Positions 45,908 to 58,869 of a stretch of DNA of 64,000 nucleotides are shown here, one piece after another. Under the pieces are notes generated by a model that did not search any database, was not told where the DNA came from, and saw only the letters and a program-made list of their open reading frames with translations. Numbering within the stretch: position 1 is the first letter of the stretch; the number at the start of each line of letters is the position of its first letter. Position numbers and translations under genes: made by a program. Source of the DNA: Spongospora subterranea f. sp. subterranea (Eukaryota; Endomyxa: Phytomyxea; Phytomyxea; Plasmodiophorida); the NCBI GenBank assembly GCA_049724395.1, contig JAUGWO010000122.1, positions 124,001 through 188,000 on the forward strand, written 5' to 3'.

Positions 45908-48900
45908 ATGTCGCACACCATGTACGACCGGAAATGGCAGACGGCCATGGAACAGTTATCGGACCTGATCTATCTGGAAAATCCTGAGGGCGCCTTCGAC
46001 GACAATGGTTCACCAATCTCCGTTCCGGCCAACAACGCTACTGGTGCCGGTAACACTGCAGTCATCACTCGAGACATGGCGTTTCGCCATTTCTCCATGC
46101 TCTATATTCGATATCTACAAGTCTATAGAGAACTCCAGTCTGTCTATGACCAAATTGTATGGAATTATGATCCCGTTTCTGTCCTTTCGGGATGATCAGG
46201 TTATTCATTACCCTCATCATCGCTGTTAGGTTCATCCTCAGAAACGTCGCGATATCTGCATCGCATTGGACGCCACAATGACACGATTACTCCAGGTAAA
46301 CCCTATATATTCTATTGATCTGCTGTCCGATTTACAACTTTACCATTCTCCCCATTTTCCCATGAATTTCCTGAACGGGGTTTAAAGAATGTAATTAAAA
46401 CATCGCCGCAGACTCAATCGATTGCTATGCTCAAACATCAGCGACATGCTCATTTTTTTCAGTTCATTTTTACCTCGGGTTGACACAATTTCTATGAAAG
46501 TGCTCCTTTTGTAATTGTTTGATAAAGAATGTGATATTGAGTGGTTCCTACTCCATGATATAGGTGAAACAGAATGTGTCCATGTTCAATGCAGCTGCAC
46601 CAACAAGTGACTATATCAATATGAACACACTGATTGAAGAGCTGAAGATGACCCCATACGATATGGAATTGCCGGTCCCTGAATTCCTACGAGAGCTGGA
46701 CGGGTTCCCTGTCGCTATCGAATGTCGCGGTAAACTATTGATGACCAAGATCGTCACCTCGTTCATTGTCCATCAACGTTCTACAACCATATTTCGCCTT
46801 GTTTCTTCAAATGAGAACCAGTTTACTCAGAATCTTGTCTTGATGGTTTTCGCTTAGTCGGTACATTGCTAGGAATCGAAGCCTTTGACGTTTTAGTTCC
46901 GACATACACAGTTAAAATTTTCAAAATTCGTTTCGTTCGCTCTGTTCGGGCCTCGTAGAACGACAGACCACTTGATAACGACGGGCCATTTGTTCAGAAT
47001 CATTGACGGCGTCTTTGGAACAATACGGGCTTGGAGATGCGGTCGAGGAGTTCACATCGCCAATCGAGGTGCATAGATTATCGCCATCGTCACGCCCATC
47101 CTGAACATGATCGTCGTGTTGTTCTGTAATACACAGGTGACGATGCCGTCGATGACCCTGGATGACGCCATCCGCATCATACAGAAGAACGAGCGAGGTC
47201 GGCAGGGCCTAGCACGAGGGCGAATGCTGAAGGCGCTCAGTGTCGAGCAGAACAAACGAAAGACCATTAAAACCGGGGAAATCGACCCAGTTAGTTCATC
47301 TGTCTGGCAATCGTGTTTCCCTCTGTTTAAATGCTCTTCTCAATTCCATTTTGACCGCTCTTTACATCATTATCTGGATTCAAACGCAAACGTGTTTGGG
47401 CGATTAGGTGTCGGCCGTGTTGACCTTGCAGCGCTGGTTTCGGGGAATGCTGGCCCGGCTACGGTCGCGAGCCGACAACGCCCGCGAGCTGCGATTTCTG
47501 GGAATGGCCCCGGCCGATGTGAGCTCGTTCGGGATCGTGATCCCGACCGAGGACGCCGCTCCAAATCCGGGCCACGACCGCACCGCTCGCTCCTGCCAAG
47601 ACATCCGGGCGTTGCGCGTCCAAACCCGCCGCGATTACGAGCTGGATTACATGAACCAATTGGAGGAAATCAAACGAAACGGTGAGGGCATCGTTGATAC
47701 CGTACACTTTCTCTCATTGTTTAAACGAAAATCTTTCAAAAGTGGATTATCGTTTCGCTGTTGTTTCTGTGATTCGTTGAACACGACAAATGCTAAAGCA
47801 ACACGCTTTGCCCCTGATGTTTCTGGCAACGTTTGTTTTTGAATGAGGAGACAGTTTCGTTGTGAAAACCGTCAAATCGATTATAATCGTCCGCCGTTTT
47901 GAACCCGTTGTGGATTTACAAATGGTCTTAACTGATGTATCGGTTTCAGTGGAAGCGGTTAGAGGACCTGAATTCCGGGAGAAAATGTGGATGGAGAGAT
48001 ACGAATGGTGGATACAGCAGAAGGAACGCCTCGGCGTCGAACACGAAAACTTTGACGCGTTCTACGCCATGAAGAATCCGCCGCCGATTGTGGAACCCGA
48101 TCCAGAATTAGCCCCCGTAAGATTCCAATACAAGCGACAATACACATCACGTGTTTCTCTCAGTGAGATTTCATGTTTTCCCAATCACAACTCAAAAACT
48201 CTCAAATTCATTAATGCTGTTAACAAAGTGAACAGCTGTGATATTGGACAAAATGAACCACAGTTGTTTCACAGCCAAAAATGGGAACTTAATCAATGGT
48301 GACCTGCTGAAAATTAAGCTTTATTCAAATCAAGAAAAAAATATCCACTTTTTGCTTGGAAATTTGATGGATTTTGGTGCCTGGCTGGCTTGGATTCACC
48401 AACACGAGGGTTCAGGCTGAAGGAAAAGCGAAGAAAGGGAAGAAAGAGACAAAAAAAGATGGGAAGAAGGAAGGGAAGAAGGGGTCAAAAGAGGAAGGGG
48501 CAGCGGAATCCGTCCCGTATTCGGTGATGATTGGCCCCGTCGCCATCATCGGCGATCTGTATCGCTGTGTCAGGAAATACACCGACCTCTGGGCCAAACT
48601 CGACGAGTCGAAAAACTTTAAACAGCAGGCGGATCCTGAGATCGCCGCCGCCAAAGTACCCACTCATCCGACCATAATCGCGCTTGTGTCGTCGCTCACC
48701 GTTCCGTTTGTTTTGGATGGCGTCAGGTGACGCCAGACGTGGTCGAAAAGATCCGGACACAGGTCGACACCGAACTCATGGCGGTACTGGAGAACCTCAA
48801 ACTACAGGTTTGGCGCTTTGATTTGATAATCGCCTTTGTTCTGGGAAAAACCCCAATTATTGTGTTTTACTGCCAATTGAAACGTCCTGAAATCAGACCA

Positions 48901-51576
48901 GTCTGTGTTTACGTCAAAAACATTAAATATTCTGTGTTTTGATGTCTGGCCAAGTGAGAAATCCAAGAAAAAACTTTGTATTTAGGTTCAATTTCGGTTA
49001 GCGGAAGACGGTGCCAAAAAAGGAAAGAAAGGGAAAGGAGCTGGTAAATCCAAAGGAAAGGTACAGAATTCGCGTTAAAGCGGTCATTCAAAACCGTGGC
49101 GACTTTTACTGATTCGCTGAGTGGGATCGTTTGTTTCAGTCGGGGAAAAAGGGTGGGAAATCATCGAAGAAGGGGGACGCCAATGCAAAGGTCAAGAAAT
49201 GCTGCGATGGCGAGAAGCAGTTAGGCGATCAGACCGTGTCACAATCGATCGCTGAGCTCGTCCGTCTCGGTATCGCTCAGCGTCTCTCGACAACCACCAA
49301 AACACTTAACGACTTTATCGGCGATTTCAATTATCTCGGTAATCCCCGTCTATTGTCCGCTCTCTCTCTCTCTACGCCTTGCACAACCTTTGTTTTTAAT
49401 TCTGGTTCGAAACTCATCTTCAGGAAAACGGTCTTTGTTTTGCCATTTTACCATTGATTGAAGGCTTCTCATCTCGGTTGTGTGTCGATATTTTGTTGGT
49501 CCTTAGTGGCCGTTGGCCTTGGATTGAGTGGATGTTGATCTGTTGTGATTATCGAGTGATTGTTTGGTGGTCCCAGGTGGTGAACATGACGCCGCTGGTG
49601 TCCCGATGGATCCGTCATTCGCCCAGATCCGCTCCATTGTCGCAGAGTCGCTGATCATTCCCCTTAGCCGTCCATATGTCGGTCAAAACCTTCCAAAGTA
49701 TATCACAATCAAAGTCACTTCATCTCATTCCCATTTCTCTTTATCAACTTTTGTCGTGTATCTGGTCCGATCAATTCGCCAATTTAATCGGATTCTGTGA
49801 ACCGTTTCATATCCGTTTCACGTGTCTGAAATCGGTGTCTTTATCTCGTTCCAACCGTTCGATTTACAACAGATGTAATGCGTTCCTGTTCTATGGACCA
49901 AAAGGATCTGGTAAAACCATGCTATCTCGAGTAATCAGCTAATGACCCTTTCCCCTTTGTACCGAATACTGAACGATTGTGGTAAAAGGCGGTTGCCGTT
50001 CACACCAACGCCATGTGGTTCGATCTATCGCCCATCGTGGTTCACCAGAAACTCGGCCCGACAAAACAGGTACGACCGTTAACCTTCTCTCGACTTCGAC
50101 CCTGCTGTCGTTTTGTTCATTTCTCTTCCCCTTTCACATCATCGCTATTTTACAAAAACTCTGCCTCAATGGATAAAATCGTTCTTGTGAAACAAATGCC
50201 AAGATTTGGTGGAATTTTGAAATGATGTAATCTCGTGTTGATACAAATCATCACATCGTTCCTTATTGTGTTATCTCTGGCGTATTCTGTCGTCACCTTA
50301 GAAGTTGGAATTTTAGGATGTATCTCGTCTAATTCATATGGTTTTCACGGTTGCCAAGAAGGCGGCGCCATCCATAATCTATATCGATCAGGTTCTCTGC
50401 TCGCTGGGCCAGTAATCTCCTTGTTGGGCTCATGGGTATCGGTGCAGATAGAGAAGCTGTTCACAGCGGCGCCCAAGAAGAAGGCGGCTGCCGGGGCGGG
50501 CAAATCTGACGCCGCCCCTGGCGCCGAGGAGATGCTCAGACTGAAAAAGGAGCTGTTTGCACATCGCGATGGATTAACTGAAACCGATCGGGTTATCATC
50601 ATCGGTAAGAATCAGTTGAAATCTACCTCTGGACCCTTTGTTTCGTGTCTGTCGATCATTGGGGTTTGATGGCGCCATCTCTGCTGTCCATATTGATTGT
50701 TTTGCCACAACCACTCCCTTGTCTGAATTTTCCTCAATCAACGTTCTCTGGTGTTAAGGTGTGTTGGGGTTTTAGGGAATACGTCAGATCCGTTTGGGGA
50801 AAGTGTCGATCTTGGCGAGATGAAGACGTTCTTCAAGGCGAATGGGAAGATGATCTATACTCCTTTCCCCGATTACTCTACTCGTCTTCGTCTATTCAAG
50901 ACCTTCATCACTCGTGTAATCCCATCTCATTTTCAGATCTGGCGGTTTTATCATCGTTCCTGCAAATTCTGCCATCTAAAACATTATCGGTTTCAATGGA
51001 ATTCAGGCTGGAATCAATGTTCACGCCCTAATCCAGTCAAAGCACAAATTCGATATCGGTACATTGGCGTATGTAACTCAGGGATATACGGCCGGCAGTA
51101 TTCTCGCCGCTGTTCAGCTTGTTCTACCACCCAGAAGAATTGTCAAAGTAAGGAGTTCGTGTTGTGATTGTTGTGTCTCCTTCTAAACCGACCCCAACAG
51201 CTCGAGGAAAAGAGCAGGAATACCATCGTGATCGATGAGTTTATTAGCGCCATATCGAGGATGCCTTACACATATAAAGATACACATGCCAATTTCCACC
51301 ATTTAACCGAGGTCAGTTCAGTCAACATATTTCGTTTTTCTGACATTGGTTTTGGTTCCGGAAACGACTTGCGTTACTGGAAAGGAAACGTGTCATGTTA
51401 CTGGCAATCAAACTTGATGTAGCGGGACAGGAGTGGATCGATCAACAGATTGTGCTGATGTGGAATCACAGGATATAACCGGTGTGAAGCAAAGGCGGGA
51501 ATTACAGGCGGCAGCACAAGCAAAAGAGGCTGCAGGGGGAGATGGTGCCGCTCCCGCAAAGAAGAAGAAGAAATAA
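45908..51576 (+). CDS. IQCA1: Dynein regulatory complex subunit 11 (IQ and AAA domain protein)
   Basis: A component of the nexin-dynein regulatory complex of motile cilia. More than a dozen exons join in phase. The N-terminal helical part reads MSHTMYDRKWQTAMEQLSDL, VHPQKRRDICIALDATMTRL and VPEFLRELDGFPVAIECR, then ESLTASLEQYGLGD across an intron of about 265 nt. Two IQ-type motifs follow (AIRIIQKNERGRQGLARGRM and LTLQRWFRGMLARLR), then MERYEWWIQ and a Lys-rich linker (48.4 kb and 49.0-49.2 kb). The AAA domain follows with a Walker A-like FLFYGPKGSGKTML (about 49885), HTNAMWFDLSP, VFTVAKKAAPSIIYIDQ, then DRVIIIGNTSDPF, MIYTPFPDYSTRLRLFKTF and VTQGYTAGSILAAV. The Walker B acidic pair is atypical (YIDQ). 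The last exon reads EWIDQQIVLMWNHR and stops at 51476-51478. A Lys-rich tail (AAGGDGAAPAKKKKK, to TAA 51576) lies in another frame, so a frame change or a 20-nt intron may join it. Confidence 0.9.
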
Positions 51577-52162
51577 ACAGCCGAGATAGGTTAATAATCC
51601 AGCTTAGGCTGGGCAGAGGAAATACTTCAGCAGAAGACCGCGCGACGATATGAATATTGAGGGGGGGGGGGTTACTGATGACGACCCGGTTCGCCATTTG
51701 TTTGGTTGTTCGATTGTCCTATTCTGTCCTTGGAACAATTTCGTTGAGTCCAATATTCATTTGTGAATAGGTTGAAAATAGGTTTGTAGATGTGTAACCA
51801 ATTCGCCATCGTTAATAGATATATGACCATATCGTTATGCCCATTCCGACACTGCCAACCATTCAACCGATTTTGTTTTATCATGTTTTGTTGTACAGGT
51901 TGTGCCTGTCCTGCCATTGCCCCAATCTTATAACACTACCTACTAATTTAGGCGGTTTGACGACTGTCCAGGTTTCAGACCAACGATGTCATTCCTTCAA
52001 TGGTTTGCAATTACTCGATTGAATAACTTCAGAATTGGTTGATGCAGTTTCACTGGTATCGGTCTGTGTTTTATTTGGGTTGAGAAATGTCCAAGCGCGT
52101 TCAGTGTTGATTAATGACGATGACTCGAGATATCCCCGACCGGGGGTGATATCCCCAATTTA
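51577..52162. other. Spacer, no gene recognised
   Basis: A run of 11 G lies at about 51661. Nothing else is assignable; it contains the DRC11 3' end and the promoter region of the acidic ORF. Confidence 0.5.
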
Positions 52163-52912
52163 GTGTGTGACTCCCTTGACAACCACTGTCTGCTCAATCA
52201 AGTCGGGTTCGATCACATTTACAGAATAATCACCATGATGCAACCCTCAAATTGGAGGCGGGCTGATAATCGTGATGTTGGTGAAATTGCAGAACATCTA
52301 CGAAGGGCATCGCTTGGAACCGATTCCAAAGAAGACTCAATCGCAGGTCCAATCAGTCCCGGTAGAAGCCAACATGAAGGCAACGCTGGGTCGATATCTT
52401 CAATATTACTAGCGTTAGAGGACGTGGCCGCTTCCAATATTTCTAGCGCTTCACCGACCGGCTATATCACAGACGATGAGGAATCCCTAACGGAATCAGA
52501 TGAGACCGCCACGTCCTCCGACTCAAACTATCAATGCCAAACTGGGGCGTCGTCTTTGCACAAAAGCCAGTCGCATCGGTCCGGGATATCTCTCTCGCCC
52601 CGTAAACATTCTGACGCTGAGATGGCGCTTGACAGTGAGATGACATGTAGCGCCATTTCAAGATCAGATGAGGACACAATGGTTGACACGCCATGTCCAC
52701 CACAAAAATTTCGGAGGGCCACTCAGGACGTCGATGCTGAATCTGATACAAAAATGGGTGAGATGACAGAGTCTGATGAGCAAAGACCTCATTCTGATCC
52801 AATGTCGGGAGTGAATGGATCTGAAATCGAAAGTTCACAACGGCGAGATCGTGAATTTGGTGATCAATCCGATCAGGAGAGTTCCTTGATGGTGAGAGAT
52901 ATGACATTTTAG
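52163..52912 (+). CDS. Hypothetical acidic, Ser-rich 249-aa protein
   Basis: An uninterrupted ORF rich in Ser, Asp and Glu (DDEESLTESDETATSSDSNY, MGEMTESDEQ, GDQSDQESS) with short basic clusters (SPRKHSD, PPQKFRR). This composition suggests an intrinsically disordered, phosphorylated nuclear protein; several SxxD/E sites fit casein kinase 2. No folded domain or signal peptide is seen. The ATG at about 52235 (MMQPSNWRRADNRDVGEIAE) is at least as plausible a start as 52163. It lacks introns. It is flanked by a spacer and a transposase relic. Confidence 0.5.
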   Translation: MCDSLDNHCLLNQVGFDHIYRIITMMQPSNWRRADNRDVGEIAEHLRRASLGTDSKEDSIAGPISPGRSQHEGNAGSISSILLALEDVAASNISSASPTGYITDDEESLTESDETATSSDSNYQCQTGASSLHKSQSHRSGISLSPRKHSDAEMALDSEMTCSAISRSDEDTMVDTPCPPQKFRRATQDVDAESDTKMGEMTESDEQRPHSDPMSGVNGSEIESSQRRDREFGDQSDQESSLMVRDMTF

Positions 52913-53559
52913 AGTATTCTTTTGAGAAAATTGGTGACGATTTATGTGAGGTCGTCCAAGTATGGGGTCAATCATTGACCTTTACTGATAAACATAACTA
53001 TAAAAAGATATTCATTTCCTCAACTCTTAAAACAGATCCTTCGTCCATCTGATACCCAATCGCCCCGGCCAAATAAGATGGTATAACAATCTACTCGCTA
53101 TGGTTGCCGATCAGGCCGGTCACGGTTGATTGTGGCGAGCTCATGCAGCAAATGGGCTCATCATGCTGGCACATATTCGGGACTAATTCACTATAATCAT
53201 GTCAATGATGGAGTTAATTGATTGTTTATCACCTGATAACAGGACATGGCTCAATTTGATTCTGACGGTGCCGAAGTCGATCACTAATTCGCAATTCCGA
53301 CCTGATAATGGTTTATTCGAGAAAACAGTACTAATCCCAGTGATCTTGTGTATTTGTTCTGGTCCATTATCGATGTCAATCAAGCTGAACTACCTACCGT
53401 AAACCGCCGGTGAGCTATGTAGCCCCAATCCTTGTACTTACGCGCCTTGGTGCATTGAATGGGGCCAGCTATATGGCAATTTCAACCGAACTTGTTTTGG
53501 CGTCAAATTTAATGTCGGGCGTCGGACGGATCCCTCTGCTCATTTGTGATTCAAACGGT

Positions 53560-54240
53560 ACAGAAATCATTTCAAATAATTCACCAGCGAGGCGTCTTTC
53601 AAAGTCAACAGCCAAGAAGTACAATGTGTCGCCAGCACAGATACGTTGGTGGCGAAATCAAAGAGCTTGACGGCCGACATCAAAGATATATCCCATTTTA
53701 AGACTCTTAACAAGGGGCGTGATTCAAAACACGTTGAATGTTATACTCAGTTGAACACTTTCATGACAGAGCTATGAGAGCGAGATCGTTTGATAACGGT
53801 TTAACTGAAAAGGATATACCTGATAAATCTGCCACCATGGACGTTCTTCGAAAACGACTTTACCGATTTTGGCTAAAGCAAAGTATGTCAAACGTCGTGC
53901 TGCACTGGTTGTGCAAACTCCCGATACAGGCAAGACCACATCAACCAGTTTGTTGATTACGACAAAGAGCAGGTAAAACGTGCGAAACTTGATCCGGATT
54001 GTGTCGTTAACATTGACGAAACCAATGTGGGATTTCGATTCGAACGGGAATGTCATCTTTAGCTCCTAAAGGTTATCGAACAGTGATCGTACAAACGACA
54101 GGTTCATCAGCGTGTCACTGCGTTGTTCGGCATCAAGCTAAAAAAGCCATTGTTGATTTTTGGGGCAAACCTGGGAATGAGGGAGTTCAAGCAAATGAAC
54201 TATCCCTCATCCATCGTCAGCGCTGTCCAAGATAGAACCT
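53560..54240 (+). pseudogene. Third pogo-like transposase relic
   Basis: The N-terminal DNA-binding text STAKKYNVSPAQIRWWRNQ (about 53605-53665) is typical for this superfamily. FMTELMRARSFDNGLTEKDI then matches the linker before the catalytic core. DPDCVVNIDETNVGFD (about 53995-54040) carries the first catalytic Asp in the NxDET context, and SKGYRTVIVQTTGSS corresponds to the next strand. Frame changes separate the blocks, and no second or third catalytic residue is found. Its DET motif differs from the two other pogo relics here. Confidence 0.75.
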
Positions 54241-55500
54241 GGGTTGAGAACAATATACACCAATGGAAATTGTGAGCAGGTGGACTTTGTACTTATTACG
54301 TACAACGTGAGTGATGATTTGTCGTTTAATCGAACGCCGTCTCGTGAGCACTCTGGATCTGTATCAAGAAGATATTGATTGCCGCATTTTCAAGAAAGTT
54401 TTTTAATGGCGCTTACGAAACCGCAAGTTCAACGGCGGGCGTTTAGCATGCACGTAATTAACAAGGTCTGTCACATATTCAAAAAAGTTAATCGGATTCA
54501 TCGTCACAGCAAAGCACCGCTGCGAAAATTCTCAAAGGTCTTCATTGCAACACTATTTATCAGATATCGGTTATGTTGCCGAAATCTCTGGTAGACAACT
54601 GTCACAAACTGTCTGTGTGTCATGTTTTACCGATTTCAACTCAGAAACTGTCCAAACAAGATATTCATTTCTGGATTAGACGGTTGCCAAGACTTCTGTA
54701 ATGGCTCCGATAGACCACGTTTGTAGCACCAAATCAGGATCCATTTAACCTGTTTGTATTGACATGGCCCTCATCGTGCCATAGTCGCTTACCAACAACA
54801 GTCGGGAGCATCAATTGATGCCTGAAATTACTTCCAGGAATTTATTGGAAAATCATGTGGGAATGGCTCGCTTGAACGATGATATTTTCAATAGCTGGCA
54901 ACAGCTTCAGCTTGCTACACATTTCAATCAGTCCAATTGCAGATATCTGCGACACGATCAATGGCCATCGGTGACAAGTAGCACGTAATATAGCTTGACA
55001 ATTCCCACTGGCTTGGGTGTGCGGTTGTTAAAAAACACTATTCTCATGCTGAGCGGCAGACAGCTTTACCAGCAAATGTGACAAGCACCACGCAAGGGAA
55101 AATGACCAACCGACTACAACCGACTATCAGTGGCCACCGCATTAGGGTACACGACACAGTGAAACGGGCAAAATTATCCATCTCAAGCCCTTGTTATGAC
55201 AAAATTCAAAAATGTATCCAATTGGGGGCCTGACAGTAGAGGAAAAGTCCGAGCGGCGCAACCCCCTGGTTGATGTTCGGTCGCTACCGGTAATACAGTA
55301 TGACTCGTATATGTACAGTTGTGCTTGGAAAAATGGAGATTCTTGCAGATGGCGCGACGAGCGAAAACGGAGAATTTTTCAGGTGGCATGACATATTAAT
55401 CAATTTTTCAGATTGTTTATGACAAAATTTTTTCCATTTTTACCGCACGAAAAAAATTATATATATATGCCGTGACATTATTAGCATACATTTACGGACC
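54241..55500. other. Spacer, no gene recognised
   Basis: Probably the decayed 3' part of the pogo relic and its flank. A short TA-rich stretch (tatatatatg) lies near 55460. Confidence 0.4.
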
Positions 55501-55549
55501 TAAATGTGGATGGATAATATTGTCATCTACAGTACTGGGCGACTGATCT

Positions 55550-55796
55550 CATCAGTCGACTGATGCGTGGCCTGCTATCAGTCGACTGACAGAAATACCT
55601 CCCGCGCACAATGTGCTGAACAAAAGTTGAACAAATCAGTGCAGTACAGTACTGTACCAGTTCAGCACGGCAGTACGGTGTACCCTACAGTAAAGGGTAC
55701 AGTACCACTACGACACTCGACTGGTCCCTGGATACAGTAGAGGGTACAGTACTACGGCACTCGACTGGTCCCTGGATGTATCCAGGGACCAGTCGA
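55550..55796. repeat. Cluster of palindromes and short direct repeats
   Basis: 55550-55565 is a perfect 16-bp palindrome (CATCAGTCGACTGATG), and a related half occurs at about 55578-55591. The segment agggtacagtac...cactcgactggtccctggat occurs twice in tandem (about 55697-55735 and 55741-55777). The second copy is followed by its own inverted end: 55761-55777 and 55780-55796 form a perfect 17-bp hairpin with a 2-nt loop. Short GTAC-rich motifs (cagtactg) are dense at 55640-55760. Confidence 0.85.
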
Positions 55797-56601
55797 ATAG
55801 CGAGTGCCTATCAATACAGTATTTATACCATACTATACCGTATATCGCATGCGGAATCCTTCTCCAAAACGAAAGCTCCTTTTGCTTCGATGCTGCCGAT
55901 ATGCGTCATGCCACCTTTTCTATTACGAAGAACGTGGCGTAGAATGACGACGTTGCCACATGGGGTGTCCTCGAAATGTAAGAAATCTGATGATCCTGTG
56001 CCCAGCGTTGCAGATTGGGCCTGGGAAGATGCACTACATCGAGGTCATTTCGCTGATCTGCAAGAGTACCAATAATTATCTTCTGTGCTATCAGAATTGT
56101 TTGTTTTTGCTCCATGATGTCTCTTACATCAGATAGGTGCATTGCCGTTCTACTCGGATCCAAATTTGGAATTCTAATGTTCTTTAATTTACAAAAGTCC
56201 ACCACCCTAACTTTTTTTAGTTCAATGTCTTTTTGGCCCAACTTTTCTTGTCGGTATGCTATTAAACTGTGACTACTTAAGGTATACCGCGACTAAAGGG
56301 GTCGTCGTTCCACCAATGACTTCGATGCTTCTCCCTAAACACGGCATTGTCGTACCTGATGTGCCCGGTAACAGATTCTCGCCGTTTTTCCTTCATTGTA
56401 GATGTGTTGCTACTTTCCAGTTATGGTTTTCGATTTCAATATTTGTTCGCTTCCGCGTTTCACTAATAATTAATGTGCAACCACCCTATCATCATTCAGT
56501 TATATCTGTTAAATGATCCATGGTTGTTTTTACTCGTTAGCACGTGTTGACGTTCTGTAAAAAACTGAGATCATACAACACAATTATGATATTCTAATGT
56601 A

Positions 56602-57652
56602 ATGAACTCAGTTTTTGATGTGAATGAGTCGTTTCAAGCTCCTCATATTTTATCCGAGTTTATTCCTGGATCCGCGTCGATGGGTCGTATTTCGCTGCTT
56701 GGCGTCTCATTTCGTGAATCGGGCCGCGATGCTCTCCAATCGTGGCTTGCCCCATTCATGAAAACCAACTCACAGATGCAAAAACAAGTTGGTTTCTCAT
56801 CATTCGAATGCTAATTGTGTTTGTTTCAATATCGTAAATTCGCCAAGGAGTTTGCCTCGAGCAGTTGATTTTTAGTTTTGGTTCTTACACCTGATGAGAA
56901 GTGACAAACCAGCTTCACTCTAACAAATCACTAGTGTGCTTTAAATTGTTACCAGCGACCAGCATCTTTTTAGCATTTTATTGCTTCTTAATTTCATGTT
57001 TTTTTACTGCATTTTTTATCAATTGCTAACTGGATTTGATGAAACAGTACATTGAGCTGGCCTTGATCGAGGGCAATGTGCATCGCTTTCTGGTTCGACA
57101 TTTTCTCTGGAGATCGCTGCGCCTGGCATTTCGGAGTCGTGCAGCCGCTTCCCTCATTTCAACCCGTTACTTATTCTGCTTCGAGGATGCCGTCGCCCAG
57201 CTTCAAACTCTCGGGATCCGCAATCGTTTAGCTGGTATGGCGCTTTCCCTAGTTTGTGCTCCCTTTCCAGAGACTGTTTGGTTTTTGGACTTCTTTCTTC
57301 GAAATATTCATTGTCGATATAAATTCACATGTTATATTCGAGATTTGTCGGATTCTGAAGGTTTCTCGATTCTGTTTTAGTTTCGCATAGTTTGGTCGAT
57401 AAATTTGATGATTTCACCGTTGCAACGTTCAACAATAACAGGAAATGTTTAACTCTTCCGGTCAACTTCCTCAATCGCCAACATTGTGTAGGATATGTGT
57501 TTCTATTGGATGGAAAAGGACGTTTGCGATGGCGCAGCTCTGGTGCTTTTTGCCCAGAGCAATTGCCGCTGTTCTCCGCGAATCTAAATTTATTGCACGA
57601 TGAGCTGATCGTAGAGCAACCTGACGCTTTGCGATCGTCGCAAAACCCTTGA
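56602..57652 (+). CDS. ATP10: Mitochondrial ATP synthase assembly factor ATP10-like
   Basis: ATP10 chaperones subunit 6 during assembly of the F0 sector on the mitochondrial inner membrane. Exons 56602-56787, 57048-57234 and 57492-57652 sum to 178 codons exactly in phase. The landmarks match the family: LLGVSFRESGRDALQSWLAPF near the N-terminus; YIELALIEGNVHRFLVRHF in the middle, with LQTLGIRNRLAG before the junction; and the strongly conserved end GYVFLLDGKGRLRWRSSG followed by EQLPLF. The 177-aa product is shorter than yeast Atp10 because the transit peptide region is short. An extra 5' exon cannot be excluded. A decayed copy of exons 2-3 lies 3 kb downstream. Confidence 0.85.
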
Positions 57653-58869
57653 TAATAAAACATTTATCTCCTTGGTGCTTTTTGACTTTTTTTCACATTG
57701 CGTACTTTAGAAGTATATGGCTGAAATGTCGACGAAACCGAACGTGGAAATGCCGCAATGAGTCTCAGCGACGGCCAATGGGAGCGAACAAGCGAAACTG
57801 AGCAAGAAAAAAAAATGTTTTTTAAGAATTCGAGTCACATTATAAGCAAAAGTGTTGATTTTTAAACGGGTTCTACTTCTAAGTTCGCCTACTGTACCTC
57901 CAGGTTCGCCTCTCGCTCTAGGACATGTCTGTATCTCTCGTATCCTCCCTCAAATTATGCATCAAATGTTTCTTATCAATTCAACTGTTTCACATCTCGT
58001 GCTCGAAATATTGGGCAGAGCAAACACGGTAACACCCAATTTTCTTTTTTTGTGGCGGGCGTTCGAGAGCAGCGGGATATGCTCTTTGGTCTTGATTTGT
58101 GCTTTGCCCCTGGAGGTGCCACAACTCCAAACAATTCAACTCTGCCGTCTCGCAGCGATCTGGACGCATTCAGCAGAGATGTCATCCATTCATCACATGT
58201 TTGTTAGTGATGTCGCCAGCACGACTGTCAGCTGAAATCGGTTATCATGCTTGCTCATCCAATTCTCTTGTGTTTTCATCGAATCGCTTGAACTCGCCTC
58301 CTGGGTGTTGCCCATCGTAACGAACGACATTTCATATGCGGATGTTTTGTCAGTACAAGAGCAGTCAAAATCGCTGGACAAGGAGTCATATTTTATGCCG
58401 GCCGTTATGAAAGAGTTCACCAACATGTGCAACTTGGAGCATCATTTACAGTGACATTGGATAATTGATATGGTCCTATATAAGTGATTAATAAACAATA
58501 TCTGGCCTAAATACGGGCTCTGATTGAACTTGGAATAGAGCGAATAGCCTTGGCGAAATAAGGAGAGCGTACGATTGATTATCGTGGACAAGCAAACTAG
58601 GATGAACGTCCCCGGTCACCGCTTTTACTGGGGGGACAGGAATGGCCCACTCTGATATGTCCAAGTTCCAGCGGATATGCTAATAGAGGAAGTAAAGCAG
58701 TTGCAAGATTCATTAATATGCATAAAGGAATAATACTGTCTCAGAGGAGCATCGTGGAAAATACGAATTTAGTCTCGTCAGTTAAGAAGGAAACTAATTA
58801 CTATTGGGATATCGTCTTGGTTGGAGATCCTGACCCTGCTATGATGGCTGGCAATAAATTGTTCTTGCG
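57653..58869. other. Spacer with unassigned open frames
   Basis: ORFs at 57852-58235 and 58251-58454 have protein-like stretches (SSPTVPPGSPLALGHVCISR; LPIVTNDISYADVLSVQEQS) in two frames and could be exons of one gene. No family is recognised and I would not assert a CDS. Confidence 0.25.

Noticed and set aside
46735-47000. In-frame TGA-TAA in DRC11 suggesting stop-codon readthrough
   Set aside because: Using the acceptor at TTTGTTCAG instead of the earlier TAG places both stops in the intron and keeps the frame.
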